Shown in pieces: positions 32,830-43,994 of a DNA stretch of 64,000 nt. The notes under the pieces are model-generated. The model worked only from the letters and a program-made list of their open reading frames with translations, was not told the DNA's origin and did not search any database. Both the position numbers and the translations under genes were made by a program. Every line of letters begins with the position of its first letter. Position 1 is the stretch's first letter. Location: positions 36,435,030-36,499,029 of the forward strand of contig CM057841.1 in the NCBI GenBank assembly GCA_030068075.1. Direction: 5' to 3'. This DNA is from Paguma larvata. Taxonomy: Eukaryota; Chordata; Mammalia; Carnivora; Viverridae.

Positions 32830-34205
32830 GAATGTTGTCAGATGACTCAGATTCAAATTATTTTCCAAAATAGTTTGTTATTTTTGGTTTGTTGACTGAA
32901 ATAGAAAGGAGTTGTTATTATTGAATTATGTCATTAGGAGCTACAATCAAAAAAGGCTCCCCTCTAGGCAACTATACATACATTGGGAAGAAAGATTCTT
33001 AACCTTGGAAACAGACAGTTTTCATTTTGTTAAGAGTGATTGTATGGAGCCATCTATTATGTGATTCATCTTGATTTCAGAGACATTAAAATGCAAAATG
33101 AATGTTTCACTTGAATTAATGCAATATAAAAGATACTGTGTTTGGAAGTTAAGACTCTTTATTGGTGTTTTCATTTGTATATACCCAACTTGTTTAACAT
33201 TCATTATTTCAAAATTACAATGAAGATTTGTTATTTTATTTTGTGTTTTTTTTTTTCTTAAAGCAGTGGCGATCCTTAAACAACTCTAGTTTCTCAGCTA
33301 TTGGTATTGCACAGCCATCTGAGTGGATCCTTTAAATTCCATGTACAGCCAGACATTTTTCCATTTGGGTGAATCAATTGAGTCACTTTTAGCAGTTGAA
33401 TCTGAAAAATTTATGCTTTATTTAATATTGTGCTTGGTTTTTTAAGTGTGTTTGCTTTATTCTTTGAAGAGGTGCTTTTTTCTCCCTGCTCCTGTTAAAG
33501 TTGAGATGAGTTTGTGGCTTATTACGGTAAGATGGGTTTACCCCGGAAGTGAAAACATAACAAAACAGATTTAATATTTTGTTTCCTTCTTAAGCTAGCT
33601 AATGCATGAAATAGCTTAATATCCAGGTTCCCTTCCTACAAAAAGGAATTTTAAGGCACCTCTCCTCTAGGCTTGAGGTGATGTAATTAAGGTTCTAGGA
33701 AATTAGTAAATGATAGTTTTCGCTGCTTTTTCTCTTTCTCCTATCCCCTTTTCCTCCTCCATCTTTGGCCCCCTGTCCTAGATCTGGCTTTAATCCCCAG
33801 ACTTCAGTTTTCCAGTTGCTATAAATCTATTGGTTCCAACATACTGCTTGTCAGCTAATCCTGTGTGTGTGTGATGTGTGTGTGTGTGTGTCTTTGTGTG
33901 TGTGTAATTTGGATTTGGCCTGATGCTGGGATAGTGATCTTTCCCAGCTGCAAGCTACTGGGCATTCATGAAAACAAAACTATATTCTTTATCCTTTCTT
34001 CAACTATGTGAATGTTAGGTTGAATATATGTAATTGTTAGTTCATGTTAAATTCTACAAAGTCCAATCTTATTTAAAAATAATAATCATATTAAACATTA
34101 CAAAGAGACATCACATCATGAGCTAATTGTTTGCTACAAAGCCAGATGGATTTATTGTTTCTTAAATAAAAAGTAGGAAATGGGTATCTCTACATACATC
34201 TAAAA
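32830..34205. other. Unassigned stretch with a GT tract
   Basis: A (GT)n-like run at 33862-33904. The rest is AT-rich with no gene or repeat I can name. Confidence 0.4.
33862..33904. repeat. (GT)n microsatellite, interrupted
   Basis: GT units broken by GATGTG and CTTT. Confidence 0.85.
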
Positions 34206-34211
34206 CAATTA

Positions 34212-34578
34212 ATGGCAAATGCATATTAAGAATACTACCATCAAACCCCTAATGAGCTATGACTTCACACCCACTAGTATGGCTAAAATGAAAAGATGAC
34301 CAATAACAAGTGTTGACAAATATGTGAAAAACACAGAACGCTCATACTTTGCTGGTGGGAATGTGAATTGGTAAAGTCACTTTGGAACGCAGTTTGAAGT
34401 AGTTCTTCAAAATGTTAAATAGAGTGTTATCATAGGGCTCAGCTCTTCCACTCCCAGGTGCACACCTAACAGAATTGAAAACATATTCTTTATGGGGTGA
34501 TGAAACTTCTGGAATTAGGTAATGGTGATAGTGACACAGCTGTATGAATATAATAAAAACATTGAATTGTTACTTAAA
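34212..34578 (+). mobile_element. L1MA-type LINE fragment, internally deleted
   Basis: ORF2 C-terminal sequence (TGGCTAAAATGAAAAGATGA, TTGCTGGTGGGAATGTGAAT, CTTTGGAACGCAGTTTG) joins abruptly to 3' UTR sequence (GGGGTGATGAAACTTCTGGA...AACATTGAATTGTTAC) and an A10 tail. The stretch between them is deleted. Confidence 0.75.
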
Positions 34579-34739
34579 AAAAAAAGAAGACAACCATCAA
34601 GATGTCTCAAGATGTGTGGAATTTTGTTGTTAATATTATATTTAAGGTGTGCTATTCATATGGAACACTTTTATGTTCATATCAAAAATCTGTTAAGACT
34701 TCTGTATACTTATTCAGAGTATACATTTTCCAAAACTAG

Positions 34740-34932
34740 TTTTTTTTCTTTTATTGAATGTATGAGCTCATGTGAGTGGGAGAGGGGCAGAGGGAGAGAA
34801 AGAGAGAAATGAATCCTAAGGAGGCTCCACACCTACCGTGGAGCCCCACACAGGGCTTGACCTCATGACTAGGAGGCATGAGCCAAAAATCAAGAGTCGG
34901 ATGCTTAACCGACTGAGCTACTCAGGTACTCC
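34740..34932 (-). mobile_element. CAN SINE, diverged
   Basis: Reverse-strand copy with GGAGGCTCCACACCTACCGT middle, GAGTCGGATGCTTAACCGAC and a decayed CACCCAGGCGCCCC head (TACTCAGGTACTCC). Confidence 0.85.
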
Positions 34933-34939
34933 TAAGCTG

Positions 34940-35445
34940 TTTTTTTTTTAAATATATAAGGTCCTAAAATTCTTGATCATAAAAATACTCTATGTAAGAT
35001 TTTAAGGTAGTTAACTACCAGATTAAGAAAGAAATACTTTTGCCTGAGAACAAGTCAGTGCAATCTGATTTTGATTTAATCGAGTTGTTTATAGCAATCT
35101 TTAGTGTGCTTTGGGATCACCTGAGCAATGAGTGATTCTGATGCAGGTGATCTGTAGACATTTTAAGACGTGTGTGGAAGAGTAATCCCTGTAGTGGATC
35201 CACGAAATAGGTAAAGGAGAAAGAGGATCTTCATAGCAGACTATGATGTCAGATCTACTTATTTCCATTTTACAAACAAGCAAACTGCCTCTGAGATGTG
35301 AGATAATAGAGACTCTTAGGTAACAGTTTCAATGAATGGAGAAGATTTGCTTCAAAGCCAAGTCTTCCTAACTCAAGGATTTAATGCTTCCTGCTAGGTG
35401 TCTATGAAATAGACCTTTAATTAAGACACTGAGATAAAGACTAGG
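34940..35445. other. Unassigned stretch
   Basis: No gene recognised. GGATCACCTGAGCAATGAG, then GATTCTGATGCAGGTGATC near 35113-35152 is faintly MER5-like. Confidence 0.35.
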
Positions 35446-35446
35446 T

Positions 35447-35813
35447 AGCTGTTCTAGCTTTTTTTTTTTTTTTTTTTAATTTCAGATAAAAGGAAATAAA
35501 GGCACATTGCTGGTCCAACAGCAGCTTGCCATGGATACTTTGCCCCAGGGCGTGCACACTACTGGGTTCTAAATAATCAACTGTCTGCCAGCTCCCTGTG
35601 CCATCTCTCTGAACTAGAAGAAAGTGCCTCCCTGCACCTACTGAGGCTAGAGCTGTTGGTGCTGGTCTCCCAGCTGGGGAGAGATTGCCATGGTCAGGGG
35701 TATCAGGAAGCAGATGTTCTTGGTACAGAATTGAGACAGGCACCTCTAGAGTGTGACGGAGGGACGCCATCTGCCCGTCCTTCTGCAAGTCCCCAGCCCA
35801 GCTGCTCCTGAGC
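35447..35813 (-). other. Candidate processed retrocopy (origin unidentified)
   Basis: On the minus strand a GC-richer block of about 320 bp ends in an A-tract of about 19 (35460-35478 on the plus strand), unlike the AT-rich surroundings. The short flanks AGCTGTTCTAGC (35447-35458) and AGCTGCTCCTGAGC (35800-35813) could be a decayed TSD. The minus strand is open for about 115 codons over the block, but I recognise no protein family. No AATAAA signal lies just before the A-tract, which weakens the mRNA-retrocopy reading. Alternatives are a 3' UTR copy, an unknown SINE, or chance. Confidence 0.3.
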
Positions 35814-35819
35814 AGGGAG

Positions 35820-36840
35820 GAAATGCAATTTAAAATGTTTGTGTGGCCTAGTCCACGTAGGCGGTTGCAGTGTTTCTCATTAGCCTGAGATCCACCAGGC
35901 TGGTTTCATTAGTCAGATTCTCAGACACACAATTCTATGAGGTGTGCTGAGGCATTCAGGAACAATGCAAACTACAGAACTTACTCTGTCTGACATCATT
36001 AGAGATTTTCCCAAATCCCTGAATTGGGGAAAAGCTACCACTTTTCAGTCTTTCAACAAATATCATGTATCTACTCTGTATTAGGAACTGCAGTAGTATA
36101 GGGAATATAATAGAGAGAAAAAGGGAGGTGAGAATCACTGCCTTTTTAGAAAATAATCTATTGTGGAAATGGACAATAAGCCAAACAATTCTAAATAAAT
36201 ACTTGCTATTAAGGGATGTGCAATTACTCCTCACAATCTGGGTCTACAAACTAGACTTTGATACCTCACATTGTTCTTACTCCTACACAAATTAGGAAAT
36301 GTAGGGGTTTGTTTGTTTTGTTTTGTTTTAAGGAGAGAAATTGGTCATTGACTGGAGAATGTGTTAAATAATATGGTGGGATTTATGAACACAAAGAGGG
36401 AAAATAATTTGTGTTAGAAGAAATTTCTCAGTAAAGACCGTAAGGCACCAAAGAGAGCCAGGCATCATTTGGTAATTCCAGCTCCTAATGGCTTGAGGGT
36501 CAGTGAACTTTGGGAATAAGCACAGGAGACTATTTTATGTTACTTTTACCGGTAGATTTCCATAAGATTTTTGGATAAAAAAAAGTCATTTGTAGGTAAT
36601 GTCTTACATAATTTATGAAGGTGTTAGCTTTCTCATTCTTTCTTAATCTCTCAATATTTCTATTAGTCTTTTTCACACACAGACTGAATTTGTACAGTTA
36701 TACAAAGAGTAGGTATTTTGAATGGTAAAGACTGGCATATTTTACAAAATTCCATGTTAGAAGAGTGGTTTTATATTAGTTGTGAGAAACTAGGGAATAG
36801 CAAAAGGACTATAGCACAGGGGCTAAGGAATTGTAAGGTA
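35820..36840. other. Unassigned stretch
   Basis: A short (TTTTG)n patch at 36308-36329. No gene recognised. Confidence 0.4.
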
Positions 36841-36844
36841 GTCA

Positions 36845-37025
36845 AAAAGACATGAACCATGGAGTAAACTATCTTGAATTTAAATTCTGATTCTGCCATT
36901 TATAACATGTCTGAGCTTAGACAAATCACTTACCACTTGAATCTTATGTTTTGTCATCTGTAAAATAAGGATAATAAAACTACTCTCAGGCAAAACTTCT
37001 ATGTGGATTATATGAAATCACATGT
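36845..37025 (+). mobile_element. MIR element, well preserved
   Basis: AATTCTGATTCTGCCATTTA, AGACAAATCACTTACCACTT, GTCATCTGTAAAATAAGGAT and AATAAAACTACTCTC follow the MIR core exactly in order. Confidence 0.85.
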
Positions 37026-37029
37026 GTCA

Positions 37030-37890
37030 AGGGTCCTAAATCTATTTCTATGGACCCCAGGATTTTATACAAAATATTATATTTATATGCATTTGGGAGA
37101 CCTAAGTACACATAAAGGTTATCATATTTGTCATATTGCTTGTCATAATCTCCAAGTGTCCAAGGCTGAAAACAAGGGCCCCAAAGAAGAGGATTTCCCT
37201 ATGCCTTTCCCTTGAAAATATCATATTTATGATTTTTCAAATGGTGGATATATATCTATATTTTTACTAGAGATACAGTCAAGGTAAATTACTAATTGAT
37301 TTCCCCAATCAATGCAATAACAACAGTTGTCTAGTAAGATGGAATAATGCAAGTGTCCAGAGTTCTAATGAGGGAGGGTTTATTCAACAGACTTAGAAGT
37401 GGTATATCATAGGGCTTAATATATTGTTCTTCAAAATCACACAATATGAGTTAAACACTCAGCTATAACACTGATGATGGCTAACATTTACATAAATATT
37501 ATAGCTAGTAACCAATAAATCTTATTGTCGTAAGCCTCTGACATGATTTCCTGCTAATATCTCACAAGTGGCTAAGTGAGTTTGTAGGATGTGCTTTCTT
37601 TTAACAATTCAAGACCCATTCTCTTACTCTTTGGTGGGTCCACCATTTGCAAATGGCCTTGGTGTCTTCTCCAATCAACCACAAGTAAGGAAAAGAAAGA
37701 ACCCACATGGAAGACCACCTATTTCTTAAACATCTTCACCTGGAAGAGTTCACACTATTTCTGTTCACACCCATTGTCCAGAAGTTAACTGCATTGCCAC
37801 ACCTAATTGCAGGGCAAAATGGAAGATGTAGGCATCCCATAAATGAAGAAAATGGATTCTGATTAACTCACAAATCACTCAGTCGTATAT
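37030..37890. other. Unassigned stretch
   Basis: No gene recognised. Confidence 0.4.
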
Positions 37891-37894
37891 ACTG

Positions 37895-38070
37895 ACTTTG
37901 CTGAAGTGAGGAAGTCATTTCTTCTCCCAAGCCCTCACTTTTCCTCTCTATATGATAAAGCTCTCAGGGGCTTATGAGATTGGATGTACTAATCAATGTA
38001 AAGCTTTCACACTATTCCTTGTGTAATATAAGTGCTCAACAAATGTCTGCCATCGCTATATTATCATTTC
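37895..38070 (+). mobile_element. MIR relic
   Basis: GAGGAAGTCATTTCTTCTCC, TTTTCCTCTCTATATGATAA, GTAATATAAGTGCTCAACAA then ATGTCTGCC match the MIR core and 3' part. Confidence 0.6.
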
Positions 38071-38074
38071 TATG

Positions 38075-38955
38075 AAGTAGTCAGAAGGACCTTTACTGAG
38101 TGTAGTTAATGCTGCCTGGGTGAATATAGGGTTCACAACAGCAAAGATTCAAAGGAATTCAGTACTTCAAAAAGTTTCCATTAAAAAAGCAAGCAAAAAG
38201 TCTTGACATCCAATGTTTAAAGGAAGTCTGGTGATCTCTTGCTCAAGTTCAAATATGAGCTTGTATAGAACTCCTGGGATGAGGAAGAATGGATTTAAAT
38301 TGTACTCTTTGATAAAGTGGTTGTCACCAGGCCTAATTGCTCTAGGCACCATTAAATGTGAACTGAATTATAGCCCAACTGCCTTTTCATTCAGCTTTGT
38401 GGTTTATGACTTTGCCACCAGCTTCAGATATCCGGCTGCTGAATGAAGGGGGGAAAAAAAAAGACACAGCATCCACAAGAAACCAAATGACTGTAACCAC
38501 AGATCATCCCGAGTTTTCAAAATGTAATCTTGGTGCAATTGAATGATATAAAATGCAGGCACATTTCCCCTGGCAATTTCAAGTAGAAGTGAATGTTTGC
38601 AAGACATATTTTGATCTGGCACAGCAGAGCAATCTTTGCTCTTGGAATGTTTTTGTTTGTATAATTCAGCTTCTCTTCCTCTTTTTTTTTTGATATCCTT
38701 CCTTCCCACGCAATCAATTATTAGGTTTCCTAATCATACATAGAACATCTTAAGCATCCTAAAATAGGCATACATGATTGAAGGCCATTTAGCAAATGTT
38801 AGATAGAAAAACAAAGCCAAAAAAAGCTTTTAAACTCACTGTAAGATATGAACACTTAGAATTAGATTCAATTATAAAGCCAGAACTCTATAAGGGGAAT
38901 TATTTGCCTGTTGTTTTTTTTTTTCTGGGAAACAGAAGCTTCCACAGTCCATGGA
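38075..38955. other. Unassigned stretch
   Basis: Frames of up to 102 codons overlap on both strands and have no domain. No repeat named. Confidence 0.4.
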
Positions 38956-38960
38956 GACCG

Positions 38961-39140
38961 ATATATCTATTTAATATATATATGTCTGTGTGTGTGTATA
39001 TATATATAATATATAAATATATAAAATATGTTATATATAAAAGAGATTTCAATAGATCCAGATATTCATCTGTTTTTTATATATATATGTATATATATAT
39101 ATGACATATATATGTAGATTCTGTGTATATATATATATAC
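38961..39140. repeat. AT-rich (TA)n region
   Basis: Several TATATATA blocks separated by short spacers, including a TGTGTGTGTATATATATATA stretch. Low complexity. Confidence 0.9.
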
Positions 39141-39299
39141 ATCTTTTGATCTGTTGATAGATATAGATAGAAAACTGGGGAGGTTATTTAATTAACAAAG
39201 TAATAAAACACGAAGAATATTTGATTAGGATACCTGAACAATCAAAGTGTAATGAGAACTCTGTATATCTTACTATAATGAAATAATTGATAATGACTT

Positions 39300-39510
39300 A
39301 TTCTTTGAACCAAGCTCTTTGCTACAAACTGTGTATGCATTATCTTGAACACTCACAATAATCTTACAGAATGTATTTTATTGTTCCATTTCACACGTGA
39401 AGTAAGTAAACCTTGGTGACGTTAGTTTGCCCAACTTCTCCCAGGTGTCAAATGGCAGAGACACAATCTGATTCTAGATCTTTCTAACCTGAAAGTGTTC
39501 ACTCCTCTTA
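39300..39510 (-). mobile_element. MIR element
   Basis: Reverse MIR: CACTCACAATAATCTTACAG, TTTCACACGTGAAGTAAGTA, CCCAGGTGTCAAATGGCAGA and CACAATCTGATTCTAGATC. Confidence 0.75.
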
Positions 39511-39514
39511 CATT

Positions 39515-40490
39515 ACAATATAAAGAAAAATGTGTGTAGCACACTAGCCTCTGGCTTCTGCTTTCACTTCACTTTTTATTTTCTCTGCATTTATAGACTC
39601 TAGAGAATTCTGTGTGTGTCTATATAAGTGGGTATTTATTTCTAGTTCTAACTTAGAAGGTGCCCTTCATTTACCTCGGTCTCTACCAATATTGCCATGC
39701 TGTGTGCCAAGTAATGGAGTTGTAAAGAGAACCTTCAGTTCCTTAAAGTAGGAAGAATCATGTCTAGCTTCAGAAACCGAACATTATCAGTTTCCTTGAC
39801 GACCCCTCTATTTGCCTGTCTACTAGAGAAAAAACCATAGTTCTGTAAGTCGGTAATCTCTTCCTCTGTCTCTCCCTAAAGACATTAATAATTGTTGTTT
39901 TTTAAGTTTTCTTCCCTTTCTATAACTTGTTCCCTCCAGGTTGCTTTTGTCTGTTTGCCCTCTATCCTAACTTTATCTTCTTTACTTGTTTTGGCTTCCA
40001 TTACTCATGTTAGAGCATTTTCACAAGTCCGTGATTGTTGACATTTTTTTCTCGTATTAGTAATTGGCAAGCTGATGGGAAGCTCTGGAAGGGTCTTGTT
40101 TAGTGGAGACTGTACTGTAAGGGCGATCTGGCTGGTCCATTTCCCTGGGTAATTAATGTTGGACACTAGTGGTTTTAGTTTTAGATTTTTCACTCGGGCT
40201 GGCAGGTTTCTGAGAAGACATTTCCATTTTCCAAGTTGGCATATGAAGGCTTTTTTGCTGGTATATTGACAACAATTAAGGGAAAAGCTTGGGAAGTTGT
40301 TGGAATTCAACATGCAATCTTTTACTTCATTCCTCCCTCCATTAGTAGTAAACTGGTTGCTCTTTTTTATCCGTTTTCTTTGTCTTTATGAGTATGTGCC
40401 TTTTGTTGTTGTTGTCGCTTTAGTGTTATTCTACAAGTCTTTGAGGAAAAAAAGTTTCATGCATGTGTTGAGTTGACCAACTCTAAACAA
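39515..40490. other. Unassigned stretch
   Basis: A minus-strand frame of 102 codons (40005-40313) has no recognisable domain. The region may be an old repeat that I cannot name. Confidence 0.4.
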
Positions 40491-40494
40491 AAAA

Positions 40495-40912
40495 TACCTT
40501 CATCGTGATTTTAATTTGTGTTTCCTTGATTAGAGTAAGGGAATATATGTATGTACATCTTTTCCGTTAAATGTCTACTCATATATTTCCCACATTTTAA
40601 TTTTTTTAAATTAAAACAAATCTTTTTAAATTTTATTTTAGAGAGAGTGTCAGGGAATGTGAGGGGGGGAAAGGGACAGAGGGAGTGAGAATCTTAAGCA
40701 GGTTCCATGCTCAGTACAGAGCCTGATGGGGGCTCGATCCCACAACCCTGGGATGATGACCTGAGCTGAAATCAAGAGTCAGACACTTAACCGAATGAAC
40801 CACCCAGGTGACCCTAGTTTACACATTTTAAAAATCAGTTGTCTTTTTATACATCTGTAGGAATCTTTATATATTCTAGTATAAATCCTTTGTTATATGT
40901 GTTCCAAAACAG
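40495..40912 (-). mobile_element. Old L1 fragment split by a SINE
   Basis: The plus strand reads AATTTGTGTTTCCTTGATTA, then after the SINE TTTATATATTCTAGTATAAA and CCTTTGTTATATGTGTTCC, the reverse complement of a diverged L1 ORF2 region. Confidence 0.6.
40601..40821 (-). mobile_element. CAN SINE inside the old L1
   Basis: Reverse-strand copy with TCTTAAGCAGGTTCCATGCT middle and a diverged head (CACCCAGGTGACCC). TSD CACATTTTAA at 40591-40600 and from 40822. Confidence 0.9.
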
Positions 40913-41004
40913 ATAATTATTTTTTAACCATGACATATAATGAGACACTTTACTGAATAAATATAAAGAGTCTGAATAAATACCAGAATCTGTCATTTAT
41001 TACA

Positions 41005-41160
41005 TCTGATATTCAAAACGATTGTACAAAGAAGGTGAGATTTTCTTCACTTGTAGAGAAGCACATGAGGATCTAGAACATTTATGACTTTATGGAAGTC
41101 CACCCAATTATTAAGGTGCTCCAAATTGTAAAACCCACATCTGAAACCACTCTATTTCAT
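41005..41160 (-). mobile_element. MIR relic
   Basis: TTTCTTCACTTGTAGAGAAG, GACTTTATGGAAGTCCACCC and AACCCACATCTGAAACCACT loosely follow the reverse MIR core. Confidence 0.45.
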
Positions 41161-41230
41161 TTACTATTTTGACATTTACTATTCTCAAGAGAGTGAAGTG
41201 CTAGACCATATCTTTTTGTGAATTTCTTAT

Positions 41231-41466
41231 ATTTTTTTTGAGAGAGAGAGAGAGGGTCCAAGTGAGTGAGGGCCAGAGTGGGGCGGGGGGGGAAAGAAGC
41301 AGGGCTCACTGAAGCAGTGCTCATATTTTGCCTGAAGAGGGGCTCCTGCTCACCTGAATCTGAGATTGAGCTCACCTGACGTTGGACTCAAACTCACCAC
41401 CTGTTAGATCATGACCCGAGCCCCGCCCAAAGTCAGATGTTTGATGACTGAGCCACCCAGGCACCC
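41231..41466 (-). mobile_element. CAN SINE variant with internal tandem units
   Basis: The tail-side GAGAGA tract and the head (GACTGAGCCACCCAGGCACC) are normal. The middle instead carries several imperfect units built on GGGCTC...CTCACCTGAA (41300-41400), for example CAGGGCTCACTGAAGCAG, GAGGGGCTCCTGCTCACCTG and GATTGAGCTCACCTGACG. Possible TSD TGTGAATTTCTTA before it and TGTGAATCATTTT after it. Confidence 0.8.
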
Positions 41467-41480
41467 TGTGAATCATTTTT

Positions 41481-41699
41481 CTTTTTTATTTATTTTTTTA
41501 TTTTATTTTTGAGAGACATAGAGACAGAGATTGAGCAGGGGAAGGGCAGAGAGACAGAGGGAGACACAGACTCTGAAGCAGGCTCCAGGCTCTGAGCTGG
41601 CAGCACAGATCCGGAGGCCAGGCTGGAACCCTCAGATGCGAGATCATGACCTGAGCTGAAGTCGGCCGCCCAGCAGACTGAGACACCCAGGCGCCCCCT
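41481..41699 (-). mobile_element. Felid CAN SINE, adjacent in the same orientation
   Basis: Complete reverse copy with CACCCAGGCGCCCC head. Exact TSD TGTGAATCATTTTT at 41467-41480 and 41700-41713. Its target overlaps the flank of the preceding SINE. Confidence 0.95.
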
Positions 41700-41714
41700 T
41701 GTGAATCATTTTTA

Positions 41715-42230
41715 AACACAAAAATTTACAGAGCATTTTAATTCTAAATGATATTAAATAAAATTCTAAAATAAAATTCCAAAATATAAACTATAATCTG
41801 TCCTTCCATCCTTCCTTCCTTCTCTCTCTTTTCAAGAAATAAGGTTAATAAATCATATTTTGCTCAACTAGGACTTATCTGTTACCAACATCAAATCCAC
41901 CAATTGGAGATTTTGTTTGGATAGGTAAAGAAGTGAAGGAAGTAGATAACAAAATTTCTTTATTATTTGATTTAATTCTGTCATAGTCTAGCATTTTTAA
42001 TAGTCTAATATTTTGTCAATTATTTGAAACCAATCTTAGAAGTCAAACTACAATAAAATGCCTAGTTCTATGTGTATTGTTTTATTGAGCAGTGGAAGCC
42101 TACTTAAAGTATGGCAAATATATAAAGTATAATTGCTCAATAGCTAAAATGCACAGCTTTTTTAGTGAAACAAAAAAAAAATCCTGTTATGTCATCTTAC
42201 AGAAACTATGGATAGGGGACGATAGCAGAA
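41715..42230. other. Unassigned AT-rich stretch
   Basis: No gene recognised; a small TCCTTCC patch near 41803-41822. Confidence 0.4.
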
Positions 42231-42246
42231 AATGCTTTCAGTGTTT

Positions 42247-42466
42247 CTTATTTTTTTCAATGTTTGTTTGTTTATTTTGAAAGAAAAAGAACACATGCCT
42301 GGAGAAGGGGCAGAGAGAGAGAGAGAGAGGGAGGGAGAATCCCAAGCAGACTCCAGGCTGGCAGTGTGGAGCCTGGTAGGGAGCTTGATCCCACAAACCA
42401 TGGGATCGCACCTGAGCCAAAATCAAAAGTCGGCCGCCTAACCGACTGAGCTACCCAGGCGCCCTC
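42247..42466 (-). mobile_element. Felid CAN SINE
   Basis: Reverse-strand copy with TTTGTTTGTTTATTTTGAAAG tail region and CTACCCAGGCGCCCTC head. Exact TSD GCTTTCAGTGTTT at 42234-42246 and 42467-42479. Confidence 0.95.
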
Positions 42467-42794
42467 GCTTTCAGTGTTTTCTTTAAGATCACAAAAGTGT
42501 TCTCCGGTTGTATATGGCATGAAAGAAGTCAGAGCCAAATCTGTATTCACAGGGCAATGCCATGGTCTTTAGAAAATGTTTTCCATGGAGAACAGATCAG
42601 AATCGTAACTAGGATCTAAGATTGCAGGTGGAACGGTAATTAGCCACTAAAAGAATGTACCACCTTCTGAAAAGGGGAAGGACTCCTGAGAACCCTGCTC
42701 TTGATCATCATGTCATGTGGGAGAGTGGCATATATTGTATTTGAAAAAGAAGATAATAAGGTGGAATTCATTCATTTCCCAGCTTTCCTTCTTT

Positions 42795-42980
42795 AGAAGT
42801 TTAATGATTTGGGGGAAGGTCAATGAATTTGTTTGGGCCTTAATTTCTTCACCTGTAAAGTTAGGAGGAAACTCTCCGCCAGACATCATCGTTATAAGAA
42901 TCAAATTATATAATTACCTGAAAGCGCTTTGTAAGCAGTAAAACACTGCACCAATTAGGTTATCATTAGTACTTTGATTA
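42795..42980 (+). mobile_element. MIR element
   Basis: GGGCCTTAATTTCTTCACCT, GTAAAGTTAGGAGG, AAGCGCTTTGTAAGCAGTAA and ATTAGGTTATCATTAG in MIR order. Confidence 0.75.
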
Positions 42981-43129
42981 GCTAATCTCTGTTGCTAATT
43001 ATGATGCATCAAGTGAACTTTGCTGTAAGGGTTTAAATATTTAACCACCTACATGACTCAATAATTCTGCGTAATGGATCACGATCATGGCATTTCTTAT
43101 GGATTAGGGAGGCAATGGGGCTAGAGTGA

Positions 43130-43320
43130 AAATCAGACTATGAGTTACACAGACTAGGGTTCCCTTTCACCCGTTTGCCTATTAGCTCTGTGTCCTTTGG
43201 CAAGATTCTGAACCTCTCTGATTTCTAATTTCCTTACCTGTAAAATAAGGATATTCATTCCTACCTCTGAGTCTTGTGATAAACAGTATCTATGAAAATG
43301 TTTCTTAAACTTACTGGAAT
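43130..43320 (+). mobile_element. MIR element
   Basis: TATTAGCTCTGTGTCCTTTG, GCAAGATTCTGAACCTCTCT, CTTACCTGTAAAATAAGGAT and TTCCTACCTCTGAGTCTTG. Confidence 0.85.
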
Positions 43321-43326
43321 TTAAGT

Positions 43327-43669
43327 ACAGTTTACTCTTAAAACATGGATTTAAACTGCATGGGTGCACTTATACACAGATTTTGGTGGAGCGGGGTAAG
43401 TACAATACAGTACTGTAAATGTATTTCTCTTCCTCATGATAATCTTAATAACACTTTCTTTTCTCTAGCTTACTTTACTATAATAATATAGTATATAATA
43501 TACATGACATACAAAATATATGTTAACCATCTGCGTTTGTTATCTGTAAGGCTTCCAGTCAACAGAAGGTTGTTAGGAGTTACATTGTGGGGGAGTCAGT
43601 AGCTGTGCACAGATTTTCCACTGCGTGGGGGCTGGCGCCCCTAACCACCAGGTTGCTCCAGGGCCACCT
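43327..43669. mobile_element. MER44-like Tigger-type MITE
   Basis: The left end, CAGTTTACTCTTAAAACATGG, and the right end, GTTGCTCCAGGGCCACCTA, are decayed inverse partners. Inside are AGTACTGTAAATGTATTTCT, CTCTAGCTTACTTTACTATA and AAGGCTTCCAGTCAACAGAA, as in MER44-type elements. Non-coding. Confidence 0.7.
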
Positions 43670-43828
43670 ATCGTTGTTATTCCTATGGTTCCTCTCAAAC
43701 CCATTTTACTCTAAACGTGGTTTGAATGTTCAGGAAATCATTTTGAGTGATTAGAAGAATTAAGTTTAGACAGTCACCAGAATTCGAAGAGAAGGGTAGA
43801 CTACTGACTGAGAATGGTAAATAGTCTC

Positions 43829-43990
43829 TCTGGATCTGGCCAGGTGTTATGAAAATAATAAAGTTGAAATGCTGTGTGGTATAATAGTTCTATTTATTTC
43901 TTAAAGAATTGGTGAGAACTTTAGTATCTCTAATTATGAGATACCTCGGTTCTCGTTGTCTTTCATTAGTTGAGTATAATTGACCATTTT
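43829..43990. repeat. Unnamed interspersed repeat, copy A
   Basis: About 160 bp similar in order and sequence to copy B (46005-46030 plus 47174-47345). Shared blocks include TTTCATTAGTTGAGTATAA, AAAGAATTGGT and CTGGATCTGGCC. I cannot name the family; the orientation is unknown. Confidence 0.6.
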
Positions 43991-43994
43991 CGTT

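Noticed and set aside
34940..35445. MER5-like element near 35113-35152
   Set aside because: Only two short resembling blocks; not enough to call.
40005..40313. 102-codon minus-strand frame
   Set aside because: No known motif and no supporting structure; listed only as unassigned sequence.
42192..42550. Six overlapping frames on both strands
   Set aside because: They lie within a CAN SINE (42247-42466); the sequence is explained by the repeat.
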